DNA of 64,000 nt, taken from the NCBI RefSeq assembly GCF_002252705.1, contig NZ_NQLA01000006.1, forward strand, positions 33,600 to 97,599. The letters are read 5' to 3'. The translations under genes and the position numbers were made by a program. The stretch comes from Vulcanococcus limneticus LL. Lineage in GTDB: Bacteria > Cyanobacteriota > Cyanobacteriia > PCC-6307 > Cyanobiaceae. Under the pieces are notes generated by a model, which was not told the DNA's origin, made no database searches, and saw nothing but the letters and a program-made list of their open reading frames with translations. Of the stretch, positions 16,840-24,916 are shown one piece after another; position 1 is the stretch's first letter, and every line of letters begins with the position of its first letter.

Positions 16840-19182
16840 CTAGTCCTGGCTGGTTTGCTGCCAGCGGGGATGCAACAGGGAGCCTGGGCCCGTGGGTCCA
16901 GGCTCCCTCGGCAGGCTGAACAGGTAGCCCTGGAAGCGGTCGCAGCCGTAGTCGCGCAAGCGGTGCCACTGCTCCTCCGTTTCGATTCCTTCGGCAACAA
17001 CATCCATCCCCAGCGACTGGCACAGACTCACAACTGAGCGAATGACGGCGTCGTCGTTGGGGTTGGAGAGAAACCTCTGCACGTAGCTCTTGTCGATCTT
17101 CACTTCCTTGAATGGCAGTTGGCGTAGATAGCTGATCGAGGAGTAGCCCGTGCCGAAATCGTCGAGGGAGAATTCCACGCCATGATCGCGTAGGTGGTTC
17201 ATGCGTTCGGTGACTTTGTCGAGATCGTCCATTATTGTCGCCTCTGTGATTTCTAGCTTGAGTCGCAGGCTCTCGATGCCTGCATCCTGCAATTGCTGCA
17301 GGGTGCGTTCCACGAATTGTGGATGTAGAAACTGGTTGGGGCTCAGGTTCACGGAGATACGGAAGTCTGCTGGAAGTTCCGCGCTCCACTGCCGCAGCAC
17401 AGCGCCCACGCGCATCAGGCTCCACTCGCCGATCGTGTGAATCAGGCCTGAATCCTCGGCGATGGCAATGAAGTCATCGGGTTTCACTACCGGGCCCCCC
17501 GAGCGAGGCCAGCGCAACAGCGCCTCGGCCCCGCTGAGAATCCCCGCGCCATTGACGATGCCCTGGAGGTGCAGGGCCAGCTCCTGTTGCTCGATGGAGG
17601 TGCGCAGCTCCTGCTCCAGCCGCACTCGACGGGTGACCTGTTCCTGCATGTGCGTGTTGAACACCCGCACCGTTGCCCGTCCTGCTCCCTTGGACTCGTA
17701 GAGCGCCACATCGGCATGTTGCATCAGGTCCGAGGCCGTGGCGCTGCGGTGGTCGATCACGGCCACCCCGATGCTGGCGCTGTGATGGCTGATGCCCACA
17801 TCCAACTGGTAGGGCTGGCTCAGCTGGTCAAGGATCTCCTCGGCCACCCCCCGGGCCCTCGCCTGCGCAGTCTGCAGGTCCTGGCCGAGGGCATGGAGCA
17901 CCACCATGAATTCATCGCCGCCCAGCCGTGCCACCAGATCGTTGTTGCGCAGGCGCTGGCGCAGGCGCTGGCCGACGATGCGCAACATCTGATCACCGGC
18001 GGCATGGCCGTAGGTGTCGTTGAGAGTCTTGAAACCGTCCAGATCGATCATCACCAGAGCCATCCGCTGCCCTGTGGTCTGGAAGCTGGCGATCGCTCCC
18101 GGCAGCTGATCCATCAGGCCGCGGCGGTTGGGTAGTTCGGTGAGGTCGTCGTAGAAGGCGAGGCGGTGCACGTGCGCCTCATGCCGCTTGCGCTCGGTGA
18201 GGTCCAGGATCGTGCCTGAGAACCGGACCGCCTGGCCCTGGTCATCGTGGCTCACGGTGCCCCGCACCAGCACCGGCAGGGCGCGGCCATCCTTGCGGCA
18301 CAGTTCCATCTCCTGTTCGAGTGTGTCAGCGCCTTGCCCCTCCAGGGCCTGTCTCAGGTTCCGTTCGAAGCGGTCGCGATCCGAGGGCTGGATGCATTCC
18401 AGCCAGAAACCCTCGCGCAGCTGCGGTTCACGGCTCTCGCCGCCGAGCATGGCGATCCAGCGGCTCGACACCAGGCAGAGATTGCTGCTGAGATCCCAGT
18501 CCCACCAGCCGTCGTTGGTGCCCTGCAGCACACGCAGCAGACGTTCCTCGGAATCCTTGAGCTCCTGCAGCCGCAGGTCGAGCAGATCGTGGAAGCGGCG
18601 TATCTCGAGGTGGGCGGCGAAGCGTTCGGCCACCTGGGTGAGCACCGCCAGCGTCTCGTTGCTGATGGGGTCAAACATGCCGGACAGGGTGACGGTGTTG
18701 GCCGCCATCACCACACCGATGCATTGGTTCTCGCCGTTGATGCAGCGGCAGATCAGCACATCGCAGAGGTCGCTCTGGGCAAGCAGCGGGATCTCTGCGG
18801 CATCGGCCCGGATGGTTTCGTGGGTCTCGTGAGCCAGTAGCCGATCGAGTAGCTCCAGGCTGAGATGCCGCCAGTCCTTGCCCTCGAGGTCAAGGCCGCA
18901 GGCGGAATGGTCAACCACCTGGCGCCCACTCAGCTCCCAGACAACACCAATGGCCATATCCAGCACATCGGGGATGGTCTCCGCGAAGACCTGAAGGCCA
19001 TGCCCCCCCTGCTGCAGGGAGAGCAGCGTATTGGAGATCCGGTTGAGTCGGGTGAGTTGGGCGATCTGCCGGTCGAAGCTGGTGCGTACGGCGATCAGCT
19101 CCTGTTGCAGGCGGATGTAATCCGTGCTGTGGAAAGCCCGCGGTCCCCTGGCCTGGGGTGACGGCAGTGATTCGGACACCAT
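16840..19182 (-). CDS. Diguanylate cyclase/phosphodiesterase with GAF-like, PAS, GGDEF and EAL domains
   Basis: A c-di-GMP turnover enzyme of 780 residues. Order: short coiled coil (about 20-50), GAF-like sensor (about 55-225), PAS domain (about 235-345, ending TILDLTERKRHE), GGDEF domain with intact motif at residues 421-425, and EAL domain (about 525-775). The product-inhibition motif RNND stands five residues before GGDEF. The EAL side keeps AEALLRW, NLSPNQF, LEITEATIMDD, LDDFGTGYSS, KIDKSYV and EGIETEEQ, so both activities may be intact. No membrane segment. ATG 19182 is chosen because it overlaps the FIST gene stop (TGATG), giving translational coupling. GC content is lower than in the ribosomal genes around it (52% in the hand-counted 60 bases 17221-17280). 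Confidence 0.93.
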   Translation of the reverse strand: MVSESLPSPQARGPRAFHSTDYIRLQQELIAVRTSFDRQIAQLTRLNRISNTLLSLQQGGHGLQVFAETIPDVLDMAIGVVWELSGRQVVDHSACGLDLEGKDWRHLSLELLDRLLAHETHETIRADAAEIPLLAQSDLCDVLICRCINGENQCIGVVMAANTVTLSGMFDPISNETLAVLTQVAERFAAHLEIRRFHDLLDLRLQELKDSEERLLRVLQGTNDGWWDWDLSSNLCLVSSRWIAMLGGESREPQLREGFWLECIQPSDRDRFERNLRQALEGQGADTLEQEMELCRKDGRALPVLVRGTVSHDDQGQAVRFSGTILDLTERKRHEAHVHRLAFYDDLTELPNRRGLMDQLPGAIASFQTTGQRMALVMIDLDGFKTLNDTYGHAAGDQMLRIVGQRLRQRLRNNDLVARLGGDEFMVVLHALGQDLQTAQARARGVAEEILDQLSQPYQLDVGISHHSASIGVAVIDHRSATASDLMQHADVALYESKGAGRATVRVFNTHMQEQVTRRVRLEQELRTSIEQQELALHLQGIVNGAGILSGAEALLRWPRSGGPVVKPDDFIAIAEDSGLIHTIGEWSLMRVGAVLRQWSAELPADFRISVNLSPNQFLHPQFVERTLQQLQDAGIESLRLKLEITEATIMDDLDKVTERMNHLRDHGVEFSLDDFGTGYSSISYLRQLPFKEVKIDKSYVQRFLSNPNDDAVIRSVVSLCQSLGMDVVAEGIETEEQWHRLRDYGCDRFQGYLFSLPREPGPTGPGSLLHPRWQQTSQD
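16878..16907. terminator. Hairpin just downstream of rplA
   Basis: GGGAGCCTGG (16878-16887) pairs with CCAGGCTCCC (16898-16907) around a 10-base loop, 43 bases past the rplA stop, inside the last codons of the convergent EAL gene. It may end transcription of rplKA despite lacking a U-tract. Being inside a coding sequence it may also be coincidental. Confidence 0.35.
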
Positions 19183-20399
19183 CAGCTGCCGTCGGCACCG
19201 TTGCGGCGGTAGAGTGCCGCCAGGGCCGTGGTGTAGTTGTGATAGGCGTTGCGGCCGCCCAGTCGAGCGTACTCGCCGAATCCATACATGCCGAGCCACG
19301 GTGGCACTGCTCCTTCGTGGGTGAAGGGCTCCTGCATGAGGTGAACCAGCTCTTCCTTCATCACCCGGGCGAACAGGCGACGGCCCCGTGCCAGGCAGTC
19401 GGCATGGAAGACGGCCACAGGTGTGCGCCCTGGCTGGCGTGAGTCCATCGCCTGCAACATCCGCTCCATGTCGCTGAAGATCCGCTCCTCATCGCGCACG
19501 GTGAGCCAGAGGTCGGTCCCCTCCGCGCAGGCTGTGGCGTAGATGATCTCACCCTGCTCCGAGTGGTGAGTCACCGCGCGAAGGATGTGGTCGTTGCCGT
19601 ATTCCGCGGCCAGGGCGACAGGCAGAGCTTCGGCCAGAGCACCGATCGGGATCGTGTCGGCCTCCCGGGCTTCAGGCGGCAGGCCCAGGCGTTCGAGGAA
19701 CACCGGCCAGGCCGCTTGGCCGTTCAGCTCGATGATGCGGTTGCCTTCGCGGCGGGTGACCCGCAGGGGCGTCCCCACGGCCACGAAACCGTGACTGGCC
19801 TGGGTCTCGACCTCCAGGCTGGGATCCCAGATGCCCACCGCGAAGGCGGCGTGCTTGTAGAGCTGCCCGTCGATGCACTGGAAGGTGGCCACGCCCTGCA
19901 TCTGGTCGGATGAGGTGGCTCCGAAGATCACCACATCGGGCCCGAGCACCGACTCGATGCCGGCGATCAGTTGGTCGTTGGCGATATCGATGCCGGAGGC
20001 GAGCAGGTAGAGCATGTGCACCGGCCGAGGCGCTGCCAGCAGGCCCTCGGCCAGCTCGACCCCCTTGGCGTAGGAGCTGGAGCCGAACAGGCCGTCGACG
20101 TGGCTGATGCAGGCTCCCTCGCCATGGATGGCCATCAGGGCGATGTCGTGCATGGACTCACCCGGACCATCCCGTCCGACCACGCCGGCGCAGGACGCCC
20201 CCAGCACCCGGGTGCCGGGGCATTCCGCCTGAATCGCCGCCGACAGTTTGGCGAGGTCGTGGCCGACGGCGGCATTGAACAGCACCAGGTCGGGGCTGCC
20301 CCGGCGCTCGATCCCCGCCAGTTCCAGGGCCTCAAGCACCGCCCGCTGGGTATTCACGGAGCGGGTGTTGCCGGAGCAGAAGCTAAGCATGGCGCCCAT
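19182..20399 (-). CDS. FIST domain sensor protein (FIST_N plus FIST_C)
   Basis: FIST proteins are intracellular sensors, proposed to bind small ligands such as amino acids, and are often encoded with signalling enzymes. The 405-residue protein shows the FIST_N pattern SVNTQRAVLEALELAGIERR, DLVLFNAAVGHDLAKLSAAI, GTRVLGASCAGVVGRDG, FGATSSDQMQGVATFQ and the FIST_C pattern RDEERIFSDMERMLQAM, VAVFHADCLARGRRLF, FGEYARLGGRNAYHNYTTAL. No signal peptide or membrane helix. Start ATG 20399; its stop overlaps the GGDEF/EAL start, so it is very likely the sensory partner of that enzyme. Confidence 0.9.
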   Translation of the reverse strand: MGAMLSFCSGNTRSVNTQRAVLEALELAGIERRGSPDLVLFNAAVGHDLAKLSAAIQAECPGTRVLGASCAGVVGRDGPGESMHDIALMAIHGEGACISHVDGLFGSSSYAKGVELAEGLLAAPRPVHMLYLLASGIDIANDQLIAGIESVLGPDVVIFGATSSDQMQGVATFQCIDGQLYKHAAFAVGIWDPSLEVETQASHGFVAVGTPLRVTRREGNRIIELNGQAAWPVFLERLGLPPEAREADTIPIGALAEALPVALAAEYGNDHILRAVTHHSEQGEIIYATACAEGTDLWLTVRDEERIFSDMERMLQAMDSRQPGRTPVAVFHADCLARGRRLFARVMKEELVHLMQEPFTHEGAVPPWLGMYGFGEYARLGGRNAYHNYTTALAALYRRNGADGS

Positions 20400-20426
20400 C
20401 GGCGACAGTGAGGCTCAACCTAAATT

Positions 20427-20444
20427 GGCTGGCCGTGGCCAGCC
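20427..20444. promoter_or_regulatory. Palindrome in the divergent FIST/rplJ promoter region
   Basis: GGCTGGCC-GT-GGCCAGCC, a perfect 8-bp inverted repeat with a 2-base centre, 28 bases upstream of the FIST start. The short centre suits a dimeric regulator site better than a hairpin. No regulator can be named. Confidence 0.4.
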
Positions 20445-20504
20445 TACGGATAGGGGGAATGGCCATGGGGTAGCTTAAGGGACTGGATTCGTCCAGAAGG
20501 GCAC

Positions 20505-20590
20505 GCGCCCGACCCCAGACAGCAGGTCAGTCCAGCGGGATTTCCCTCCGGGCCGTAAACCCTGCCGAGGTGCACGCGAGAGCTTCATTC
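20505..20590 (+). ncRNA. L10 leader (ribosomal protein autoregulatory mRNA element)
   Basis: The conserved arms of the bacterial L10 leader are present: CCAGACAGCAGGTCA at about 20515-20529 and AAACCCTGCCGAGGTGCAC at about 20557-20575, separated by a GC-rich hairpin region. L10(L12)4 binds this structure to repress translation of rplJL. It lies about 170 bases before the rplJ start, normal spacing. Its presence shows that rplJL retained its own control unit despite the genes inserted upstream. Confidence 0.85.
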
Positions 20591-20758
20591 CCTCCGGCGG
20601 AGCAGCCCTGCGGCTTCCCTGCTGGAACGGTTCCCGAGCATGCAGCGGCCTCGAGCCTGAGCAGCGGCAGTCTGACTGCCCCAGCGGCCCCTTCCCAGGG
20701 GCGATCAGGTGTCCAGGGCCGCGTACCCCGCTTGTTCCCCCGATCCGTTCCACTTCCT

Positions 20759-21292
20759 ATGGGCCGCACGCTGGAGAGCAAGCAACAGATCGTCGAAGAG
20801 CTCAAGGGGCTCCTCGGTGAGGCCGAACTGGCGCTGGTCCTTGATTTCAAGGGCCTGTCCATCAAGGAGATGTCTGATCTGCGGACCCGTCTGCAGGCCA
20901 GCAACGGTGTGTGCAAGGTGACCAAAAACACCTTGATGCGCCGCGCCATTGATGGCAACGACGCCTGGTCGAATCTCGATTCCCTGCTCACTGGCACCAA
21001 CGCCTTCGTCCTGGTCAAGGGCGATATCGGCGCTGCCGTGAAGGCCGTCCAGTCCTTCCAGAAGGACACGAAGAAGTCTGAGGTGAAGGGTGGCCTTTTC
21101 GAAGGTCAGATCCTCTCCCAGTCCGACATCAAGGCCATCGGGGACCTGCCCTCCAAGGAGGTGCTGCTGGCCCAGATCGCCGGTGCGATCAACGCCGTGG
21201 CCACCAAGGTTGCTGTGGGCATCAACGAGATTCCCTCCGGTCTTGCCCGGGCGCTCAAGCAGCACGCCGATGGCGAAGGCAGCGCCAACTGA
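20759..21292 (+). CDS. rplJ: 50S ribosomal protein L10
   Basis: Stalk-base protein that anchors L7/L12 and represses its own mRNA. From ATG 20759 the protein has 177 residues: [40 protein letters not shown], the rRNA-binding [12 protein letters not shown], and a C-terminal helix region that docks L12 dimers (ending [16 protein letters not shown]). The frame is open further upstream, but that part is the L10 leader. Followed by rplL after 74 bases. Confidence 0.98.
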   Translation: MGRTLESKQQIVEELKGLLGEAELALVLDFKGLSIKEMSDLRTRLQASNGVCKVTKNTLMRRAIDGNDAWSNLDSLLTGTNAFVLVKGDIGAAVKAVQSFQKDTKKSEVKGGLFEGQILSQSDIKAIGDLPSKEVLLAQIAGAINAVATKVAVGINEIPSGLARALKQHADGEGSAN

Positions 21293-21366
21293 GGCCTGCC
21301 CCACCCGTCGAGCCGCCCGAGCTCAACCGATCACTGTCCATACAGATCTGTTGCTGATTCCCAACC

Positions 21367-21750
21367 ATGTCCGCTACCACTGACCAGATCCTCGAGCAGC
21401 TGAAGACCCTCTCCCTGCTGGAAGCTTCCGAGCTCGTCAAGCAGATCGAAGAGGCCTTTGGTGTGTCCGCCGCCGCCTCCGCTGGCGTCGTCGTGGCCGC
21501 CGCTCCCGCCGCTGCCGCCGAGGCCGCTGAGGAGAAGACCGAATTCGACGCCATCCTCGATGGTTTCGATGCCGCCGCCAAGATCAAGGTGCTGAAGGCC
21601 GTCCGCGAGGCCACCGGCCTGGGTCTGGGCGAAGCCAAGGCCCTGGTGGAAGGTGCCCCCACCCCCATCAAGGAAGGCATCTCCAAGGCCGATGCCGAAG
21701 CCATCAAGAAGTCCGTGGAAGAGGCCGGCGGCAAGGTCACCATCAAGTGA
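21367..21750 (+). CDS. rplL: 50S ribosomal protein L7/L12
   Basis: Multicopy stalk protein that recruits translation GTPases. 127 residues: N-terminal dimerisation helices ([20 protein letters not shown]), an Ala-rich flexible hinge (about 38-55), and the globular domain with [20 protein letters not shown] and a KVTIK end. Last gene of the cluster, followed by a strong terminator. Confidence 0.98.
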   Translation: MSATTDQILEQLKTLSLLEASELVKQIEEAFGVSAAASAGVVVAAAPAAAAEAAEEKTEFDAILDGFDAAAKIKVLKAVREATGLGLGEAKALVEGAPTPIKEGISKADAEAIKKSVEEAGGKVTIK

Positions 21751-21822
21751 TCGCCGCGGAGTGGCACCAGGCCCAAGGGGCCCGGCGCCACCCCAGCCCT
21801 TCCGGACCCTGGTCCCACCGCA

Positions 21823-21848
21823 GCCGGCCCCACTGGGGCCGGCTTTTT
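21823..21848 (+). terminator. Rho-independent terminator of rplJL
   Basis: GCCGGCCCC (21823-21831), loop ACT, GGGGCCGGC (21835-21843), then TTTTT (21844-21848). A perfect 9-bp stem and U-tract, 73 bases after the rplL stop. Confidence 0.95.
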
Positions 21849-21909
21849 GCTGACAACGCTCCCAAGGGAGAGCGACGCCAGGGGCAGCGATGCCCAAGGA
21901 TAGGCAGGC

Positions 21910-21937
21910 AAAAAAAAGCCCCGCCGAAGGCAGGGCT
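21910..21937 (-). terminator. Rho-independent terminator on the reverse strand (DUF3747 gene)
   Basis: On the reverse strand AGCCCTGCC-TTC-GGCGGGGCT, one mismatch in nine pairs, is followed by eight T. It probably ends the transcript of the DUF3747 gene, whose stop lies about 186 bases upstream on that strand, giving an unusually long 3' untranslated region. Confidence 0.85.
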
Positions 21938-21970
21938 CTGAGCCGGAACTCTTCTGGGAGTCTGTCCTCG

Positions 21971-22030
21971 TTTCGACCCCGGAAGTGGGTTCCGCACTCC
22001 TCACACGCTTAGACCATAACCCGGTCTGAA
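21971..22030 (+). ncRNA. yfr1: Candidate Yfr1 small RNA
   Basis: Yfr1 is a short cyanobacterial RNA defined by the unpaired motif ACUCCUCACAC between two hairpins. Here the exact 11 bases stand at 21996-22006, directly after a hairpin (CGGAA 21980-21984 with TTCCG 21990-21994) and directly before another (TTAGACC 22009-22015 with GGTCTGA 22023-22029). Against it: the second hairpin lacks the expected U-tract (followed by AGGGAGG), and no clear promoter is seen. The same segment is antisense to the presumed DUF3747 3' untranslated region. Confidence 0.45.
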
Positions 22031-22123
22031 GGGAGGGGGAAGGGGGAGGAGGGCCGCTGCTGCAACTGTCCCGCTTCGCTGGCCTGCAGGGGGTGGCTGG
22101 CCGCGCAGCGGCGCCCCGGCCTC

Positions 22124-22870
22124 TCACTCCCGGAAGGGGATCACCTGCAGCGGCACGGGACCGCTGGCCAGGGCCCTGTCCGAGAAGTCGCCAGCCCCAG
22201 GTAGGCCGGGAGCCGTGGCGGGACCCAGGCCGGCCCGGCGGCTGGCGCCGAAGCGACCGTCGCCCGGGCGGCCGTCACCGTTGCTGCCATCACTGCCGCT
22301 GCTGGCGGCGATCAGCTGACCCAGGGGCGTGGCGTTGGCGAAGTACACGTGATTGAGGGTCTGGCGGCCGTAGACGCGGCGCTGCAGCTCCCAGCCCGGC
22401 TCCAGCGTCAGGCCCACGAAACCGTCACGATCGCGCAGGGTCACGGTTCCCCGGCCGACCAGCAGCTCGGTGGGGTTCTCCGGAGTCATGGCCAGCAGCT
22501 GCAGGGTGCTGCCCTGCTGGCTGAGCCGCAGCCGGTAGGTGGTGCCCAGATCCTGCTGGCCCACCCGTAGCGAATAGCCGTTGCTGTCCAGATAGCGGCT
22601 GCAGATGCCCGTGTAGTCGAAGCGGTTCAGGGCCGGATCGATCAGGCCATCGGCCCGCGGTTCCCAGCAGCGTGGCGTGGCGGCGATCTGCTCGAGAACC
22701 AGCAGGTTCCAGTCGCTGCGGCCGACCGGCCTGGCCAGCACGGCGAAGCGGGCGCTGTCGATCGCACGGCTGTCGAACAGGGCGGCGGCTACGCCCCGAT
22801 CCTGGAGCGTGAGGGCAGTCCCGGCGGCGAGGGCCGAGAGCCCGAGCCACGGGAGGTAGGTTCGCTGCAT
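22124..22870 (-). CDS. DUF3747 secreted protein
   Basis: A cyanobacterial family of unknown function. The 248-residue protein has an N-terminal signal peptide ([17 protein letters not shown], about residues 6-22), then the family core: [67 protein letters not shown] and ELLVGRG. The C-terminal 60 residues are Gly/Ser/Ala/Pro-rich and likely disordered. It is divergent from rnhA with about 50 bases between starts, and probably ends at the reverse terminator near 21920. Confidence 0.85.
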   Translation of the reverse strand: MQRTYLPWLGLSALAAGTALTLQDRGVAAALFDSRAIDSARFAVLARPVGRSDWNLLVLEQIAATPRCWEPRADGLIDPALNRFDYTGICSRYLDSNGYSLRVGQQDLGTTYRLRLSQQGSTLQLLAMTPENPTELLVGRGTVTLRDRDGFVGLTLEPGWELQRRVYGRQTLNHVYFANATPLGQLIAASSGSDGSNGDGRPGDGRFGASRRAGLGPATAPGLPGAGDFSDRALASGPVPLQVIPFRE

Positions 22871-22920
22871 GGGTCAGGCTCCAAGGCGTCTCATTGTCAA
22901 TGGTTTGTACCGGATTTCGG

Positions 22921-23736
22921 ATGGTCAGCCCAGTGGCCACTGACCAGTCCGCCGAGCCGGCCCAGGCCCCGCGGGTGGTGGCGGCCGCCTGTGACGGCGC
23001 CTGTAGTGGCAACCCCGGCCCCGGCGGTTGGGGCTGCCTGCTGCGATTCGAAGACGGCACGGTGCAGGAGTTCGGCGGTGCTGACCCGGCCACCACCAAC
23101 AACCGCATGGAGCTCACCGCGGCCCTGACGGTGCTCCAGAAGCTCAAGCAGCTGCCGCTCCACCCCGACCTGGCGATCCGTACGGACAGCAAATATCTGA
23201 TCGACGGCTTCAGCAAGTGGATGCCGGGCTGGAAGCGCAAGGGCTGGCGCACGGCATCCGGCGGCCCCGTGCTCAACCGCGACCTCTGGGAAGCTCTGGA
23301 TGCGGCCCGGCTTCCAGCCGTGCCCTTCCGCTACGTGAGGGGCCACAGCGGCGACCCCGACAACGACCGCTGCGACGCCATCGCGGTGGCCTTTTCCAAA
23401 GGGGGGCGGCCGACCCTGGCCAAGACCAGTTCCTCCACAACCACGCCGGCCGCCGAGCCCGCCTTGCCTGAGGCGGCGGAGCCAGCCCCGCCCGCCCTGC
23501 AGCAGCTGCTGACGCGGCTGGAGCTGGCAGACCGGCTGGCGGCCGGCGGCTATGGCCTCAGCCTGGTGGAGCTGGCCCAGCTGGTGCAGATGCCGCTGCG
23601 GACCCTGGAGGCCCGCCAGGGCCCCTGGCCCTGGCGCGACTGGCGGGTGCTGCCCGCCGGCGAGGGCCGCTGGCGCCTGGAGCGTGAGGCGGCAGGATCG
23701 GGGTGCGCGACCAGCGAGGACCTGGCCCATGGCTGA
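22921..23736 (+). CDS. rnhA: Ribonuclease HI with C-terminal extension
   Basis: Cleaves RNA of RNA-DNA hybrids. The 271-residue protein has the RNase H fold at about residues 15-155 with the catalytic acids in [18 protein letters not shown] (Asp), [10 protein letters not shown] (Glu), [10 protein letters not shown] (Asp) and [12 protein letters not shown] (His and Asp). Bacterial RNase HI is usually about 155 residues; here an Ala/Pro/Ser linker leads to an extra 80-residue domain containing [20 protein letters not shown], which resembles a small helical or DNA-binding module. ATG 22921 was preferred to TTG 22894. The end overlaps pyrD by 8 bases. Confidence 0.93.
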   Translation: MVSPVATDQSAEPAQAPRVVAAACDGACSGNPGPGGWGCLLRFEDGTVQEFGGADPATTNNRMELTAALTVLQKLKQLPLHPDLAIRTDSKYLIDGFSKWMPGWKRKGWRTASGGPVLNRDLWEALDAARLPAVPFRYVRGHSGDPDNDRCDAIAVAFSKGGRPTLAKTSSSTTTPAAEPALPEAAEPAPPALQQLLTRLELADRLAAGGYGLSLVELAQLVQMPLRTLEARQGPWPWRDWRVLPAGEGRWRLEREAAGSGCATSEDLAHG

Positions 23737-24886
23737 GGGCACCGGCAGCCTCTACCGCCGCTTCGTGGGCCCCCTGCTGGCCCAGGACGAGGGCGCCGAC
23801 GCCGAGCAGCTCAGCCAGCTGACGTTGACGCTGCTGGGCCAGGCCTCGCTGCGGCGCGGCTGGCCGCTGGTGGCCGGCAGCCTGGCGGGCCTCGGCGCCG
23901 AGCTGCAGCGGCACGACCTGCGCCTGGAGCAGACCCTGTTCGGCTGTCGCTTCCCCAACCCCGTGGGGCTGGCGGCGGGCTTCGATAAGAGCGCCGTGGC
24001 GGCCGGCATCTGGCACCTGTTCGGCTTCGGCTTTGCCGAGCTGGGCACGGTCACCTGGCACGCCCAGCCCGGCAACCCCCGGCCCCGCCTGTTCCGCCTG
24101 GCGGCCGAGCGGGCGGCCCTGAACCGCATGGGCTTCAACAACGGCGGTGCCGTGGCGGCCCGCCGCACCCTGGAGCGCCAGGGCCTGCCCCCGGCTGGGC
24201 AGCGCCCGGCTGTGCTGGGGATCAACTTCGGCAAGTCGAAGATCACGCCGCTGGAGCTCGCCGCCGACGACTACGCCTCCTCCCTGGAGCTGCTGGCGCC
24301 GCTGGCGGACTATGCGGTGATCAACGTGAGTTCGCCGAACACGCCGGGGCTGCGGGAGCTGCAGGACGAGACCCAGCTGCGGCGCCTGGTGGAGCGGCTG
24401 CGGCGGTTGCCGGCCTGCCCGCCGCTGCTGGTGAAGATCGCGCCGGATCTGGAGGACGACGCCATCGACACCATCGCCCGCCTGGCCTACGAGGAGGGGC
24501 TGGCCGGGGTGGTTGCCGTGAACACCAGCCTCAACCGCCTGGGTCTGGAATCCCGCCGCCTGGTCCAGACCGGCCGCACGCTGGCCGAGGAGGCCGGTGG
24601 CCTCAGTGGGGCGCCGCTGCGGGCCAGGGCCCTGGAGGTGATCCGTCGCCTCCGGGCCACGGCCGGCCCCTCCCTGCCCCTGATCGGCGTGGGCGGCATC
24701 GACTCGCCCGAGGTGGCCTGGGAGCGGATCGTGGCCGGCGCCTCGCTGGTTCAGCTCTACACCGGCTGGATCTACCGGGGCCCAGAGCTGGTGCCGGCGA
24801 TCCTGGAGGGCCTGCTGGGCCAGCTCGATCAGCACGGCTTCCGCAGCATCGGCGAGGCGGTGGGCAGCGGAGCGCCTTGGCGCTGA
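23729..24886 (+). CDS. pyrD: Dihydroorotate dehydrogenase (quinone), class 2
   Basis: Oxidises dihydroorotate to orotate with quinone as acceptor, at the membrane, in pyrimidine synthesis. 385 residues: an N-terminal helical extension typical of class 2, [67 protein letters not shown] with the catalytic Ser, [20 protein letters not shown], and the FMN-binding [16 protein letters not shown]...[12 protein letters not shown]. The ATG at 23729 lies within the end of rnhA (ATGGCTGA overlap), suggesting coupling. Confidence 0.96.
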   Translation: MAEGTGSLYRRFVGPLLAQDEGADAEQLSQLTLTLLGQASLRRGWPLVAGSLAGLGAELQRHDLRLEQTLFGCRFPNPVGLAAGFDKSAVAAGIWHLFGFGFAELGTVTWHAQPGNPRPRLFRLAAERAALNRMGFNNGGAVAARRTLERQGLPPAGQRPAVLGINFGKSKITPLELAADDYASSLELLAPLADYAVINVSSPNTPGLRELQDETQLRRLVERLRRLPACPPLLVKIAPDLEDDAIDTIARLAYEEGLAGVVAVNTSLNRLGLESRRLVQTGRTLAEEAGGLSGAPLRARALEVIRRLRATAGPSLPLIGVGGIDSPEVAWERIVAGASLVQLYTGWIYRGPELVPAILEGLLGQLDQHGFRSIGEAVGSGAPWR

Positions 24887-24916
24887 GCGGCCGGGCCCGA
24901 TACCCTGCGCACACTT

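Larger units (their letters stand above)
20400..20758. other. 359-bp divergent intergenic region, FIST gene and rplJ
   Basis: Holds the promoters of the FIST/GGDEF pair (reverse) and of rplJL (forward), a palindrome at 20427-20444 and the L10 leader from about 20505. A possible forward -10 is TAGCTT at about 20471, followed by the leader, but no good -35 is seen. Downstream of the leader core, further GC-rich pairings (around 20600-20700) could form an attenuator. Confidence 0.6.
21751..22123. other. 373-bp intergenic region between rplL and the DUF3747 gene
   Basis: A convergent gap containing the rplL terminator (21823-21848, forward), a second terminator reading on the reverse strand (21910-21937) and a possible Yfr1 RNA (about 21971-22030, forward). 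The remainder up to 22123 is a purine-rich then GC-rich stretch in which I see nothing more. Confidence 0.7.

Noticed and set aside
17569..18135. 188-codon forward frame opposite the GGDEF/EAL gene
   Set aside because: Antisense of an enzyme with complete motifs; no homology pattern.
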